Assembly: GCA_021414365.1 (NCBI GenBank)
Contig: JAIOOR010000007.1
Span: forward strand, 61,465 to 125,464
DNA from: Nitrosarchaeum sp.
Lineage (GTDB): Archaea; Thermoproteota; Nitrososphaeria; Nitrososphaerales; Nitrosopumilaceae
Length of the DNA stretch: 64,000 nt
Direction of reading: 5' to 3'
The notes below the pieces were generated by a model. The model had not been told where the DNA came from and did not search any database. It saw only the letters and a list, made by a program, of their open reading frames with translations. How positions within the stretch are numbered: the first letter of the stretch is position 1; the number at the start of each line of letters is the position of its first letter. The translations under genes were made by a program, and so were the position numbers. This document shows, piece after piece, positions 36,937 to 45,612 of this stretch.

Positions 36937-37419
36937 ATGGTCAAAACGAAAAATGTACCAAAAAAAAGTACAGGAGTTGCTCCACTATGGTCATCCAGTT
37001 GGACAGAAATTGAAAAGTCAATAGATAATTTGCGTAGAGATATGGAAAAAACATTCTCGTCATTTCCGACAATTTCTATGCCAAAAATGTCAACTGCATC
37101 ATGTGATGTTTTAGACGAAGGCAATCAATTTCGTGTAAAAATGGATGTCCCTGGAATAAAGAAAAACGAGGTCAATCTGAACGTGACTGAAAATTCAATT
37201 GAGATATCTGCAGAACACAAGACAGAATCTGAAGAAAAGAAAAAAAACTATCTTAGAAAAGAACGAAGTCATGTCTCTTATTACCGATCTCTCCCCTTAT
37301 CTGAGAAAATCCAAACATCTAATGTATCTGCAAAACTCACTGATGGTGTTTTGGATATAGTACTTCCAAAATCAAAGCCAACTGAAACACAAAAGAAAAA
37401 ATCTATATCTGTACAATAG
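36937..37419 (+). CDS. Small heat-shock protein Hsp20
   Basis: 160 aa from the ATG at 36937. Alpha-crystallin domain from about residue 50: CDVLDEGNQFRVKMDVPGIK, EISAEHKTESEE, YYRSLPLSEKI, TDGVLDIVLPKS. ATP-independent chaperone. A 16-bp T-rich tract follows the stop. Confidence 0.93.
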   Translation: MVKTKNVPKKSTGVAPLWSSSWTEIEKSIDNLRRDMEKTFSSFPTISMPKMSTASCDVLDEGNQFRVKMDVPGIKKNEVNLNVTENSIEISAEHKTESEEKKKNYLRKERSHVSYYRSLPLSEKIQTSNVSAKLTDGVLDIVLPKSKPTETQKKKSISVQ

Positions 37420-37435
37420 TTTTTTCTTTTTTTTT
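37420..37435 (+). terminator. T-rich terminator after hsp20
   Basis: TTTTTTCTTTTTTTTT immediately after the stop codon. A run this long on the coding strand is the usual archaeal termination signal. Confidence 0.55.
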
Positions 37436-37534
37436 AATAAACTAGTATCTTTTAAAATTAAAAACATATTAAACTGTTTTTATTTTGAAAATTTACATTG
37501 GAGTATAAATTCTAGTATTCGTAATTAAACGATA

Positions 37535-37954
37535 TTGGCTAAAATTCTTGTTCCACTTGATGGCTCACCTAATTCTGTTAGGGGATTAGACAAAGCAATA
37601 GAATTTGCTAAACATGACAATTCTTCATTAACTCTTCTTTATGTTGCAATTCTTCCTCCAGTTCATATTATCGGCCACTCTCAAGACAAAGTCAAAAAAT
37701 CACTGGCAAAAAAATCTCAAAAATTCATCAGTGATGCTGAAGATAGATGTACAAATCAAAATATCTCGTTTACAACCAAACTGATCTATGGTTCTGATCC
37801 TCCATACGACATTGAACATTTCATAAAAAAACATCCTCATGACATGGTAGTCATAGGTGCTAAAGGTAAAAGTACACTGAAGCGTCTTTTTTTGGGCAGT
37901 ACCTCAAACTACCTTGTTCAAACTTTAAAAATTCCAGTAACTGTGGTAAAGTGA
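37535..37954 (+). CDS. Universal stress protein (UspA family)
   Basis: 139 aa from TTG. Single Usp domain with VPLDGSPNSVRGLDKAIEFA at the N-terminus and the ATP-binding pattern GAKGKSTLKRLFLGSTS near the C-terminus, so it is of the ATP-binding class. Cytoplasmic stress response role. Confidence 0.93.
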   Translation: MAKILVPLDGSPNSVRGLDKAIEFAKHDNSSLTLLYVAILPPVHIIGHSQDKVKKSLAKKSQKFISDAEDRCTNQNISFTTKLIYGSDPPYDIEHFIKKHPHDMVVIGAKGKSTLKRLFLGSTSNYLVQTLKIPVTVVK

Positions 37955-38091
37955 ATTTTCTAAATTCTAATTATCTTAAAATTTTAAGAATTAAACCGTA
38001 TGTGGACATGATTTTCGTTAATTTTTGTTCATATGTTATCAAAATAAAAATTCAACGTGCCGTTTATTTAAAGTGATTCAGAATATTATGC

Positions 38092-38247
38092 ATGACTACT
38101 TTAAGTGAACTACGTGTATGCAAATTATGTGGAAATGTTTTTTCAAAGAGAGCGGGTGTCACCATAGTATCTAGTTGTCCACAATGTAAGGGGACTAGTT
38201 TTGATACAGTTGATATAACAAAAGGACAAATCGATGATGATTTTTGA
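38092..38247 (+). CDS. Zinc-ribbon small protein
   Basis: 51 aa. CKLCGNVF and CPQCKGTSF form a standard zinc ribbon; the C-terminus is acidic (QIDDDF). Resembles the zinc ribbons of small archaeal regulators. Standalone. Confidence 0.7.
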   Translation: MTTLSELRVCKLCGNVFSKRAGVTIVSSCPQCKGTSFDTVDITKGQIDDDF

Positions 38248-38349
38248 CCGCTTTAAATTAATCTATCGTGAAAATTGTGTTCTAACATTGTGATTTGAAT
38301 ATGTACAGTATCGCCCATATGCTAACATCTAATTTTCTTAGTTTATGAA

Positions 38350-39639
38350 TTGAATCTAAAAAAACACCTTTCTTCATTTGATCTTACTGCTCTTATTGTA
38401 GGATCTGTGATTGGTGCTGATATCTACATTACGCCGGGATTGACTGCAGCAATGGTTGGTCCTGCATCAATTGCTGTGTGGGGTGCTGCTGGTTTTTCTG
38501 CCCTAGTAATCGCATTAGTGTTTTCGTATACAAGTTACCATGTTCCTAAAGTCGGTGGACCTTTTGCCTTTGTTTCAAAGGCATTTGGTAAATTCTATGG
38601 ATTTCTGACAGGTTGGTCAATGCTGATTGCAGAAATGATGGCATTGCCACTATTTGCAATCGTCTTTACAAGATATCTTCATTTTTTTATTGAATTGGAT
38701 TATTGGCAAGAAATCTCAGTTAAAGGATTATTCATTTTTTCATTAACTGCGGTCAATATCTACGGTGTAAAGTTGGGAGGAAGAGTAAACGATGTTTTAA
38801 CAATAACAAAACTTTTACCTCTTGTTCTTGTAATTCTGTTTGGATTAATTTTCTTGACTCATAATCCAGAAAAACTAGTTGAAAATTATTCCCCCATCGC
38901 TCCTTTGGGATGGGAACATTTTGGTATTGCATTTGTCTTGGTATTTTGGGCATATGCTGGATTTGAGATGGGAACATTACCGGCAAGCGAAGTAAAAAAT
39001 CCTAAGCAGGTAATTCCAAAAGCAATCATCATTGGTATGTTGTTAGTGATTTTATTTTATTTATCCACAAATTTTGTTTTGTATGGTTCAGTAAATTGGG
39101 TTGAACTCTCACATAGTACATTACCATTAGTGTTGGCAGGCACCATTGTCATGGGATATGTTGGTGGAATTATTGTAAGTTTTGGAGCTCTCACATCTGT
39201 ATCTGGAACCAGCTCGTCTTTTGTCTTAGGTATTTCCAGACTCTATTATGCAATGTCTGAAGAAGGATTGCTCCCAAAAGTTTTTTCAAAAATCCATATG
39301 AAATACAAAACTCCTTTCATGGCATTAATTATTCAAGGAATTATCGCATTTTTCCTTTCACTCTATACTGGAATATCTCAACTGATTTCATTTTCCATCT
39401 TTAACATGGCCATTATGTACTTCTTAGTATGCCTGTCGTTAGTAGCCCTTACTAAAAAAGAGGCTGTATTTATTGGACAAAAAATATTGCCGTTTGTTGG
39501 AATGGGCATCTGTGCTTTTCTGATTTACTATACGTCGATTTATGATAAAATCTTTGGAACATTTTTTATCGTTTTTGGAATCTGCGTCTATTTTTTCTTT
39601 TCACGAAAAAATACTAATTTACAAGATCATGGATTATGA
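38350..39639 (+). CDS. Amino-acid permease, APC family
   Basis: 429 aa from TTG, about 12 membrane helices. The N-terminus SFDLTALIVGSVIGADIY, the GGPFAFVSKAFGKFYGFLTGW stretch in helix 2-3 and the FWAYAGFEMGTLPASEVKNP loop are typical of APC transporters. Substrate, probably an amino acid or polyamine, cannot be told. Confidence 0.92.
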   Translation: MNLKKHLSSFDLTALIVGSVIGADIYITPGLTAAMVGPASIAVWGAAGFSALVIALVFSYTSYHVPKVGGPFAFVSKAFGKFYGFLTGWSMLIAEMMALPLFAIVFTRYLHFFIELDYWQEISVKGLFIFSLTAVNIYGVKLGGRVNDVLTITKLLPLVLVILFGLIFLTHNPEKLVENYSPIAPLGWEHFGIAFVLVFWAYAGFEMGTLPASEVKNPKQVIPKAIIIGMLLVILFYLSTNFVLYGSVNWVELSHSTLPLVLAGTIVMGYVGGIIVSFGALTSVSGTSSSFVLGISRLYYAMSEEGLLPKVFSKIHMKYKTPFMALIIQGIIAFFLSLYTGISQLISFSIFNMAIMYFLVCLSLVALTKKEAVFIGQKILPFVGMGICAFLIYYTSIYDKIFGTFFIVFGICVYFFFSRKNTNLQDHGL

Positions 39640-39920
39640 CGATTTTGAATTGATTTGATTCTGGAATTTTTTAGATTTGTCCTAAAAAAACATGGCACAT
39701 TTCACTTTATTTTCTCCTAGAATTGACTATTTTTTCTATTTTATCTTTATTTTAAAAATCTCATATTTATCAAAAGCGTATATTGAAGACGTTTTTTATA
39801 CACCATCTAACCATACGTTCTTTCTTAAGGTCTTTTTTGAGGCTAATCTGATTAGATGTGATAAAAAAATGAATTTTTTTGCACCAAATACAGAAATACT
39901 TGGAATTTACACAAACGATT

Positions 39921-41531
39921 ATGTCATCTCGTCCGAAATTGGAAGTTAAAGGCCAAGCTCCATTCAAACAATCTGGAGTTTATGAGGTACAGATCTTCAT
40001 TACCGATTCTAAACCGTCTAATGATCAAATTAGAACTAAACAATTTCCTTCCCTTTGGAAGAATAACTTTCATCTCCGAGTAAATGATGGATTATTTGCT
40101 GAGACACTTGGTTCTGATGCAAATCCCATCCCTTCATCTGTCTATGAACTTGAATCTGTTTGGATTGTAGTGGTTGATCTATTCTCTTCATTACATTCTG
40201 TTTTTGATGTGTCATTAGGAAAACCATCTAAACAAACTAAACCTGAAACTAAAACTGAAATCAGACCTGAAACTAAAACTGAAATTGAATCTCCAAAACA
40301 ACCCCCTGCAAAATATAATTTTGAATATTCTACACGTAGCTCTATTGGTGATAAAGGCGATAAAGGTCCAACAGGTCCTCCTGGCTCTCCCGGTGACAAA
40401 GGTTCGCCTGGCGATAAAGGTCCAACAGGTCCTCCAGGACCACCTGGCGATAAAGGTCCAACAGGTCCAATTGGTCCTCCCGGTGATAAAGGATATCCTG
40501 GCGATAAAGGTCCTCAAGGAGACAAAGGAATTACTGGTGACAAAGGTGATAAAGGCGATAAAGGATTAACCGGCCCTCCCGGTGATAAAGGCGATAAAGG
40601 TTCTACTGGTCCTTCAGGTGACAAAGGTCCTGAAGGTATGCGAGGTCCTATGGGTTCACCTGGCGATAAAGGTTCTACTGGTCCTTCAGGTGACAAAGGT
40701 CAACTTGGATTACGTGGAGTTCCCGGTGATAAAGGTGATACTGGTCCGCAAGGTCCAGTTGGCGATAAAGGATTAACTGGTCCAATAGGTCCTATTGGAG
40801 AAAAAGGTCCAACAGGTCAATCTGGTATTCAAGGAGACAAAGGAATTCAAGGTCCACCTGGTCCTATTGGAGAAAAAGGTCCGATTGGTCCTATTGGAGA
40901 AAAAGGCCCAATAGGTCCACATGGTCAACAAGGCGATAAAGGATTAACTGGTCCGACCGGTCCTATCGGAGATAAAGGTCAACAGGGTCCTGTGGGTCTA
41001 ATCGGTGAACGAGGTCCAGCCGGTCCTGAAGGTCCTATCGGAGAAAAAGGTCCACAAGGTCCACAAGGTCCACCTGGTGCAAAAGGATTAACTGGAGTTC
41101 CAGGTCCTGCTGGAGACAAAGGAGAAAAAGGTACACAAGGCCCACAAGGCGATAAAGGATTAACTGGTCCAACAGGTCCACAAGGAGAAAAAGGTCCACA
41201 AGGTCCACAAGGTTCTCAGGGTGAAAGAGGCCCATCTGGTCCTATTGGAGAAAAAGGTCCACAAGGTCCACAAGGCATTCAAGGTCCTCAAGGTGAGCGA
41301 GGTTTAATTGGTCCACAAGGTCCACAAGGTGATCAAGGTCCACCAGGTGATCAAGGTCCTGTAGGTCCAGCCGGTCCTAGAGGTCCACCAGGTCCACCTG
41401 GAGAAAAAGGCCCTGCAGGTGGAATGTCTTTAGAACAAAAAGCATTGTTCAAAGAACTTTTAGAAATAATGACTAACAAAAATATTATTAGTACTGAAGA
41501 GCAAATCAAACTAATGAGCTATCTATACTAA
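39921..41531 (+). CDS. Collagen-like protein, 119 Gly-X-Y triplets
   Basis: 536 aa from the ATG at 39921. Residues 1-105 form a non-repetitive N-terminal domain ([20 protein letters not shown], later [17 protein letters not shown]), then a Pro/Lys/Glu/Thr linker. Residues 143-499 are exactly 119 Gly-X-Y triplets without interruption, rich in GDK, GEK, GER, GPQ and GPI. A 37-residue tail ([20 protein letters not shown]...) may be a trimerisation helix. No signal peptide is visible. It could form a surface or tail-fibre-like rod; function unknown. Two small genes follow on the same strand. Confidence 0.92.
   Translation: MSSRPKLEVKGQAPFKQSGVYEVQIFITDSKPSNDQIRTKQFPSLWKNNFHLRVNDGLFAETLGSDANPIPSSVYELESVWIVVVDLFSSLHSVFDVSLGKPSKQTKPETKTEIRPETKTEIESPKQPPAKYNFEYSTRSSIGDKGDKGPTGPPGSPGDKGSPGDKGPTGPPGPPGDKGPTGPIGPPGDKGYPGDKGPQGDKGITGDKGDKGDKGLTGPPGDKGDKGSTGPSGDKGPEGMRGPMGSPGDKGSTGPSGDKGQLGLRGVPGDKGDTGPQGPVGDKGLTGPIGPIGEKGPTGQSGIQGDKGIQGPPGPIGEKGPIGPIGEKGPIGPHGQQGDKGLTGPTGPIGDKGQQGPVGLIGERGPAGPEGPIGEKGPQGPQGPPGAKGLTGVPGPAGDKGEKGTQGPQGDKGLTGPTGPQGEKGPQGPQGSQGERGPSGPIGEKGPQGPQGIQGPQGERGLIGPQGPQGDQGPPGDQGPVGPAGPRGPPGPPGEKGPAGGMSLEQKALFKELLEIMTNKNIISTEEQIKLMSYLY
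40347..41417 (+). repeat. Collagen-coding 9-bp periodic repeat
   Basis: 119 consecutive nine-base units encoding Gly-X-Y, with recurrent GGTGATAAA and GGTCCACAA words. Near-identical longer blocks recur (for example GGTTCTACTGGTCCTTCAGG at about 40598 and 40670), suggesting expansion by slippage or recombination. Confidence 0.9.
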
Positions 41532-41553
41532 TGTTTGATAAAGTGAGTTACTG

Positions 41554-41838
41554 ATGAGTGAAAATCCAGAAAAAATAGAATTTAAAATGTTAGATTACAA
41601 ACGTCTTGAAAATGATTTTGTATCATTTGAGTTAGAAGATGGGACAATTGTTAAAGTTAAAGTTGATTTAGATCGAGTTGGAATAGCTACTAATTTTAAA
41701 AATCCTGATGGGACTCCTCACTATGCAATTAACACTTCTGTTAAATTATCTATAACCCCACCAGACAAAACATTCACAGTTCAAAAAAATACCCTTAAAG
41801 GAAAAAATTCTCAACCTCCAAGCCAAATGTTCTCTTAA
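41554..41838 (+). CDS. Small protein downstream of the collagen-like gene
   Basis: 94 aa, soluble and beta-rich (FVSFELEDGTIVKVKVDLDRVG, HYAINTSVKLSITPP). Not recognised with certainty. It begins 22 bp after the collagen-like stop and is probably cotranscribed, so it may assist or decorate that protein. Confidence 0.68.
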   Translation: MSENPEKIEFKMLDYKRLENDFVSFELEDGTIVKVKVDLDRVGIATNFKNPDGTPHYAINTSVKLSITPPDKTFTVQKNTLKGKNSQPPSQMFS

Positions 41839-41939
41839 AATCTGAGATGTGTTGGCAAATCTCAAGTAATGACTGATGATTTTAATCCGTGGTTTTCAAA
41901 TCTGCTCGAATAGTTATTAGCATCTTGATTCACTATAGT

Positions 41940-42098
41940 ATGATGATTCACAAAATCAAATATTTTGAAGCAAAAAAATTATCCCAAGGAGTGTTTCTTC
42001 AAGATGTAGTTAACGAGTTTCTAGCTGAAAAAGGTGACAACATAATATCCGTTCATCCTGTAATGGGTGACTCTTTATTAGTACATTATAAAGAATAA
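41940..42098 (+). CDS. Small protein, Cse60-like
   Basis: 52 aa from the ATG at 41940 (next codon is also ATG). IKYFEAKKLSQGVFLQDVVN, then EKGDNIISVHPV and LLVHYKE show the alternating pattern of small Cse60-like proteins. Function unknown. Confidence 0.6.
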   Translation: MMIHKIKYFEAKKLSQGVFLQDVVNEFLAEKGDNIISVHPVMGDSLLVHYKE

Positions 42099-42155
42099 TG
42101 ATGCTTTTGTAGATATTTTTTAATTTTTCACTAGTTTAAAATCCGAGAAAATTGA

Positions 42156-42293
42156 CTATCTTCGTTCTCGTATTTTTTTCTCTAAAACATCGATCAATTC
42201 ATTTACCATAAAATCTCCATCTCGGACATGGCTTATTCCAGTAATTGTCTTTATTCGAGTCATTGTTTCAGCAGTGATTTGTAATTGAGGCAT
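42156..42293 (-). CDS. Small 45-aa protein, possibly ribbon-helix-helix
   Basis: Starts MPQLQITAETMTRIKTITG and ends LIDVLEKKIRERR. A short beta strand then two helices resembles ribbon-helix-helix (CopG-type) DNA-binding proteins. No partner toxin is seen next to it. Confidence 0.6.
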   Translation of the reverse strand: MPQLQITAETMTRIKTITGISHVRDGDFMVNELIDVLEKKIRERR

Positions 42294-42356
42294 ACAATAC
42301 TAACACAGTGTTGTTATTTAAAGGAAAGACTTGTCAAAATAAACATATAGAAAAAA

Positions 42357-42461
42357 TCATGATTCCACAAAACACTTGCAATCACAATCAAACATTCCTG
42401 CTTTGCCCATACATTGATCATGATGTTCATGATAGCATTTATCGCAAGTAACCACGTTCAC
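42357..42461 (-). CDS. Cysteine-rich microprotein
   Basis: 34 aa from a GTG at 42459-42461; an in-frame TTG at 42489-42491 would give 44 aa. VVTCDKCYHEHHDQCMG followed by CDCKC gives six cysteines with three clustered histidines, a likely zinc or copper site. Unknown function. Confidence 0.58.
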   Translation of the reverse strand: MNVVTCDKCYHEHHDQCMGKAGMFDCDCKCFVES

Positions 42462-42562
42462 CTCTTTACGTATTACAACGATAAATACCAATGTAATTGA
42501 CTAAAATCCGCCAGTAGAAATACTGGATTTACAAAATATACAATTAGGAAAACAAGTAAAAC

Positions 42563-42790
42563 ATGACAAAAAAGGGAATCATCGAGGAAATTTTTAGTAA
42601 AGCAATATTTGCAGACGATACAAACACATACAAAATATTCTACAGGGATTTTGAGAAACTAAGAGAAACTTCATTATCTGAATTTATCAAAGAATCAAAT
42701 AATTTTCAAACCATTCCAATTACAAGAATCGAGAAGATTAAGAAAAATCATAGGATTTTATTTGAAAAGAAACGTAAAATGGTTGATTAG
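42563..42790 (+). CDS. DUF504/UPF0248-like small protein
   Basis: 75 aa. The pattern of an N-terminal helix, YKIFYRDF strand and closing IPITRIEKIKKNHRILFEK resembles the DUF504 (UPF0248, MJ1316-like) family. These are suspected RNA-binding. It is 2 bp from the DRG GTPase gene and surely cotranscribed, which fits a translation-linked role. Confidence 0.68.
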   Translation: MTKKGIIEEIFSKAIFADDTNTYKIFYRDFEKLRETSLSEFIKESNNFQTIPITRIEKIKKNHRILFEKKRKMVD

Positions 42791-42792
42791 AT

Positions 42793-43902
42793 TTGGGAAT
42801 TCCTGAAAAAATTAAAGCCATTCAAGATGAAATGGCAAAGACTCAGATCAACAAAGCTACAAACCACCACATTGGTTTACTAAAAGCAAAAATTGCAAAA
42901 CTAAAGCGTGAACAAGAAGACAGAGAGATTCAGAAAAGCGGTATAAAAACAGATGGGTTTGATGTTAGACGCGCAGGAGACGCAACAGTTGTGTTCATCG
43001 GATTACCAAGTGTTGGAAAATCGACATTGCTAAACAAATTAACAGATGCAAAATCTACTGTAGGTGCTTACCAATTTACAACTTTAACTGTAGTGCCAGG
43101 AATGATGAATTACAGAGGAGCAAAAATCCAAGTTTTAGATTTACCCGGAATTATCAAGGGTGCATCAAGTGGAAAAGGCCTTGGTAAAAGAATTCTATCC
43201 GTTGCAAGAACTGCAGATTTAGTATTGTTGATGCTAGATGTTTTTCAGCCATTTCATGAAGATGTGTTAGTCAACGAACTTGGAAACATTGGGATTAGAT
43301 TAAACAAATTGCCTCCAAACATAACTATAGAAAAATCACCAATGGGGGGAATCGCAATTGCCCAACAAGTTAAACTAACAAAAATTTCAGAGCAACACCT
43401 AAAAGACATTTTGCATATTTATGGAATAATCAGTGCTAGAGTCGTCATTAGAGAAGACATTACATCAGAGCAGTTAGCAGATCACATCGCTGGAAATATC
43501 AGTTATTCAAAATCCCTTACAATTTTAAATAAAATAGATCTGGTAGACAGGGAATTTTTAGAGGATTTGAAAACAAAAATAAAATCCGAAGTAATAGAAG
43601 TTTCTGCAAATTCAGAAATCAACATTGAATTACTAAAAGAAAAAATCTATGACAAGCTTAACTTCATTAGAATATACATGAGACCAAAAGGCGGTGAAAC
43701 GGATTTTAAAGAACCATTAATTGCTAGAGAGGGCGATACTGTGGAGGATATTTGTAACAAACTACACCGAAGTATGAAAAAACAATTCAGATATGGTTTG
43801 ATTTGGGGGAAGAGTGTAAAGTTTGGAGGACAGAGAGTGGGATTAGATCACATTGTACAAGATGAGGATGTTTTGACAATAATTAAAGCACGTGGCATGT
43901 AA
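42793..43902 (+). CDS. DRG-family GTPase
   Basis: 369 aa from TTG. N-terminal helical region, then G1 GLPSVGKST, switch with GAYQFTTLTVVPG, G3 LDLPGII, G4 NKID, and a C-terminal TGS domain (about 295-369: IYMRPKGGETDF, DTVEDICNKLHRSM). DRG proteins associate with translating ribosomes. Cotranscribed with the DUF504-like gene. Confidence 0.93.
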   Translation: MGIPEKIKAIQDEMAKTQINKATNHHIGLLKAKIAKLKREQEDREIQKSGIKTDGFDVRRAGDATVVFIGLPSVGKSTLLNKLTDAKSTVGAYQFTTLTVVPGMMNYRGAKIQVLDLPGIIKGASSGKGLGKRILSVARTADLVLLMLDVFQPFHEDVLVNELGNIGIRLNKLPPNITIEKSPMGGIAIAQQVKLTKISEQHLKDILHIYGIISARVVIREDITSEQLADHIAGNISYSKSLTILNKIDLVDREFLEDLKTKIKSEVIEVSANSEINIELLKEKIYDKLNFIRIYMRPKGGETDFKEPLIAREGDTVEDICNKLHRSMKKQFRYGLIWGKSVKFGGQRVGLDHIVQDEDVLTIIKARGM

Positions 43903-44190
43903 TTTTTCAATTTTAATTAAAAACTAGATCAAAATACAAATGAATTGTTCTAACAACATGATACAAAAAGAAAATACATTCTTGTTTTTTTCCAAAAAAT
44001 AGGAATCTGCATGCGTAAAATACAACACAAATGCATTATTTGTTAGAAAAAATTTTGTTGTAATAAAGAAATTCGACAAATGAAAGCATTTATGGAATTT
44101 TTTCGATCAAAATTAAATTTTAAAATCAAAATTACGTTGAGAAATAGTAATCACTTTGTGTAATTTTGTTTAGTCTAACCATAGAAAAAC
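43903..44190. other. Long AT-rich intergenic region
   Basis: About 290 bp between the DRG GTPase and the H1-like gene. No ORF, tRNA or clear repeat found; it likely contains the H1-like gene's promoter, though I could not single out a convincing TATA box. Confidence 0.5.
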
Positions 44191-44210
44191 GATGAAACTA
44201 TCGTTTCATC
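44191..44210 (+). promoter_or_regulatory. Perfect hairpin just before the start codon
   Basis: GATGAAAC-TATC-GTTTCATC is a perfect 8-bp inverted repeat with a 4-base loop, ending 1 bp before the ATG of the H1-like gene. In RNA it would sit in the ribosome entry region; in DNA it could be an operator for a dimeric protein. Confidence 0.55.
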
Positions 44211-44211
44211 A

Positions 44212-44472
44212 ATGGCTACAAAAAGAAAAACTGTCGCAAGAAAAGCAGCAAGAAGAACTGTTGCTAAAAAAGCAGTTGTAAGAAAAGCTGTACGAAGAAA
44301 AGCAGCAAGAAGAACTGTTGCTAAAAAAGCAGTTGTTAGAAAAGCTGTACGAAGAAATGCAGTTAAAAAAGCAGTTGTTAGAAAAGCTGTTGTAAGACGT
44401 GCAGTTAAAAGAGCTGTTTTGAGAAGAGCAGTTGGAAAAGCACTCGTAAGAAAGGCAGCAAGAAGACGATAA
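44212..44472 (+). CDS. Histone H1-like Lys/Arg/Ala-rich protein
   Basis: 86 aa made only of M, A, T, K, R, V, N, L and G, with no acidic residues. Repeated RKA, KKAV and RRAV units mimic the C-terminal tail of histone H1 and bacterial Hc-like proteins. A 19-residue unit starting RKAARRTVAKKAVVRKAV is directly repeated (residues 10-28 and 29-47). Expected to bind nucleic acid strongly and compact DNA; this is inference from composition. A hairpin precedes it and a hairpin terminator follows. Confidence 0.82.
   Translation: MATKRKTVARKAARRTVAKKAVVRKAVRRKAARRTVAKKAVVRKAVRRNAVKKAVVRKAVVRRAVKRAVLRRAVGKALVRKAARRR
44239..44352 (+). repeat. 57-bp tandem duplication inside the H1-like gene
   Basis: Two adjacent nearly identical 57-bp units (44239-44295 and 44296-44352) coding the 19-residue repeat. 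The near-identity at nucleotide level indicates a recent duplication. Confidence 0.8.
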
Positions 44473-44489
44473 AATCGTTAAAAATTAAC

Positions 44490-44520
44490 AATCGTCATCT
44501 AATGACGATTTGTTTTTCCT
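44490..44520 (+). terminator. Hairpin and T-tract after the H1-like gene
   Basis: AATCGTCAT-CTA-ATGACGATT is a perfect 9-bp stem with a 3-base loop followed by TGTTTTTCCTTTTT. It is the most bacterial-looking terminator in the window. Confidence 0.65.
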
Positions 44521-44635
44521 TTTTCTAATTATTTTTCTTAAAACCATTTGATCTTTGATCACTGTAATTTGATCAAACATTATCCGTTTTCAAAATAATA
44601 CGATGGTACTTAAGAGGTGAGGATCTTACAAAAAC

Positions 44636-44764
44636 ATGTCCGAAGAAAGAATAATGTATCCTTGCACATGTGCAGATTGTGGAAAGGAAGACAAAGTACC
44701 TTTTGAACCAAAACCTGACAGACCTGTATATTGTAAAGCATGTCTGCCAAACCACAGAAAGTAA
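44636..44764 (+). CDS. Zinc-finger microprotein
   Basis: 42 aa: YPCTCADCGKEDKVPF, then DRPVYCKACLPNHRK. This is the CxxCGK...CxxC zinc-binding pattern seen in many archaeal and bacterial small proteins with a VPF.P..DRPVYC core. ATG start. Function unknown. Confidence 0.75.
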   Translation: MSEERIMYPCTCADCGKEDKVPFEPKPDRPVYCKACLPNHRK

Positions 44765-44916
44765 ATTTCAAGTTAATTTCGTTTAAAGTAATTTAAATTC
44801 AATTATCTTTTACCTCTTTTTTTAAATCTTTATTCAAAATATGTTTGATTTATTTTTGTTAATTTAGGCAACGAATTACACGTAGCAATTATTATTCGGT
44901 TCTAAAAATCATCTGT

Positions 44917-45612
44917 ATGAAGCAAAAAACATTTGCAGTCGATATTGATGGTACTATAACTGAAAACGGTGCAGGTAGAATTAACTTGGATGCCCTTTCT
45001 GCCTTGAGACACATGAAAAACATGGGCCATAATGTAATTTTTGTAACTGGCAGATCTTCAGTTGAGGCATATTTGTTATCCGTCTTTGGTGGCACTACAA
45101 AAATTGCAGTAGGTGAGAACGGCGGATGTATCACTTTGAATACAAATGAACATATTTTGCTTGGTGACAAAAAACAATGTCAGCAGGCATTTGAAATTAT
45201 AAAAAAAGAGATAGACAATGTTGTTGAAAAACCTGTTTTTCCACGAATGACTGAAGTTGTATTGGAGAGAACATTTGATTTAGATTTGGCAAAACAATTA
45301 CTACAAGAAAAAAGTCTAGATGTATTACTTTCTGACAGTCAATATGCATTTCATATCAACTCTCGTGGCATTAACAAGGGAACTGGATTTCAAGAAATTA
45401 TGAAACAACTATCTATTTCAAGTGATGATGTGATAGCAATTGGAGATAGTGCAACTGACGTTCCTTTGTTTCAAATAGCAAAAACAAGTATTGCTTTAGG
45501 GAATTCATCTGATTATGTTAAATCTCAGGCAACAATGACTACTTCTGCTAAATCTGGAGATGGAGTTATAGAAGCACTAGATAAATTAGCACCCAAATTA
45601 TCTGAGGTATAG
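44917..45612 (+). CDS. HAD phosphatase, phosphoglycolate phosphatase type
   Basis: 231 aa. HAD motif I VDIDGTIT, motif II VTGRSS, a Cof-like cap, and motif IV AIGDSATDVPLF. It fits the archaeal phosphoglycolate phosphatase (TA0175-type) subfamily. Its stop overlaps the GTG start of argS, so translation is coupled. Confidence 0.87.
   Translation: MKQKTFAVDIDGTITENGAGRINLDALSALRHMKNMGHNVIFVTGRSSVEAYLLSVFGGTTKIAVGENGGCITLNTNEHILLGDKKQCQQAFEIIKKEIDNVVEKPVFPRMTEVVLERTFDLDLAKQLLQEKSLDVLLSDSQYAFHINSRGINKGTGFQEIMKQLSISSDDVIAIGDSATDVPLFQIAKTSIALGNSSDYVKSQATMTTSAKSGDGVIEALDKLAPKLSEV

Noticed and set aside
39692..39949. 85-codon ORF before the collagen-like gene
   Set aside because: Very rich in Phe/Tyr/Ile from AT-rich DNA, overlaps the true start at 39921, no homology.
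40142..40696. Minus-strand ORFs rich in SPLSP and TFIARR repeats
   Set aside because: They are antisense shadows of the Gly-X-Y repeat and carry its 9-base period.
40347..41417. CRISPR-like regular repetition
   Set aside because: Periodicity is 9 bp and codes Gly-X-Y; no spacer structure.
44548..44580. Inverted TTTGATC/GATCAAA words before the 44636 microprotein
   Set aside because: Short, AT-rich and irregularly spaced; could occur by chance.
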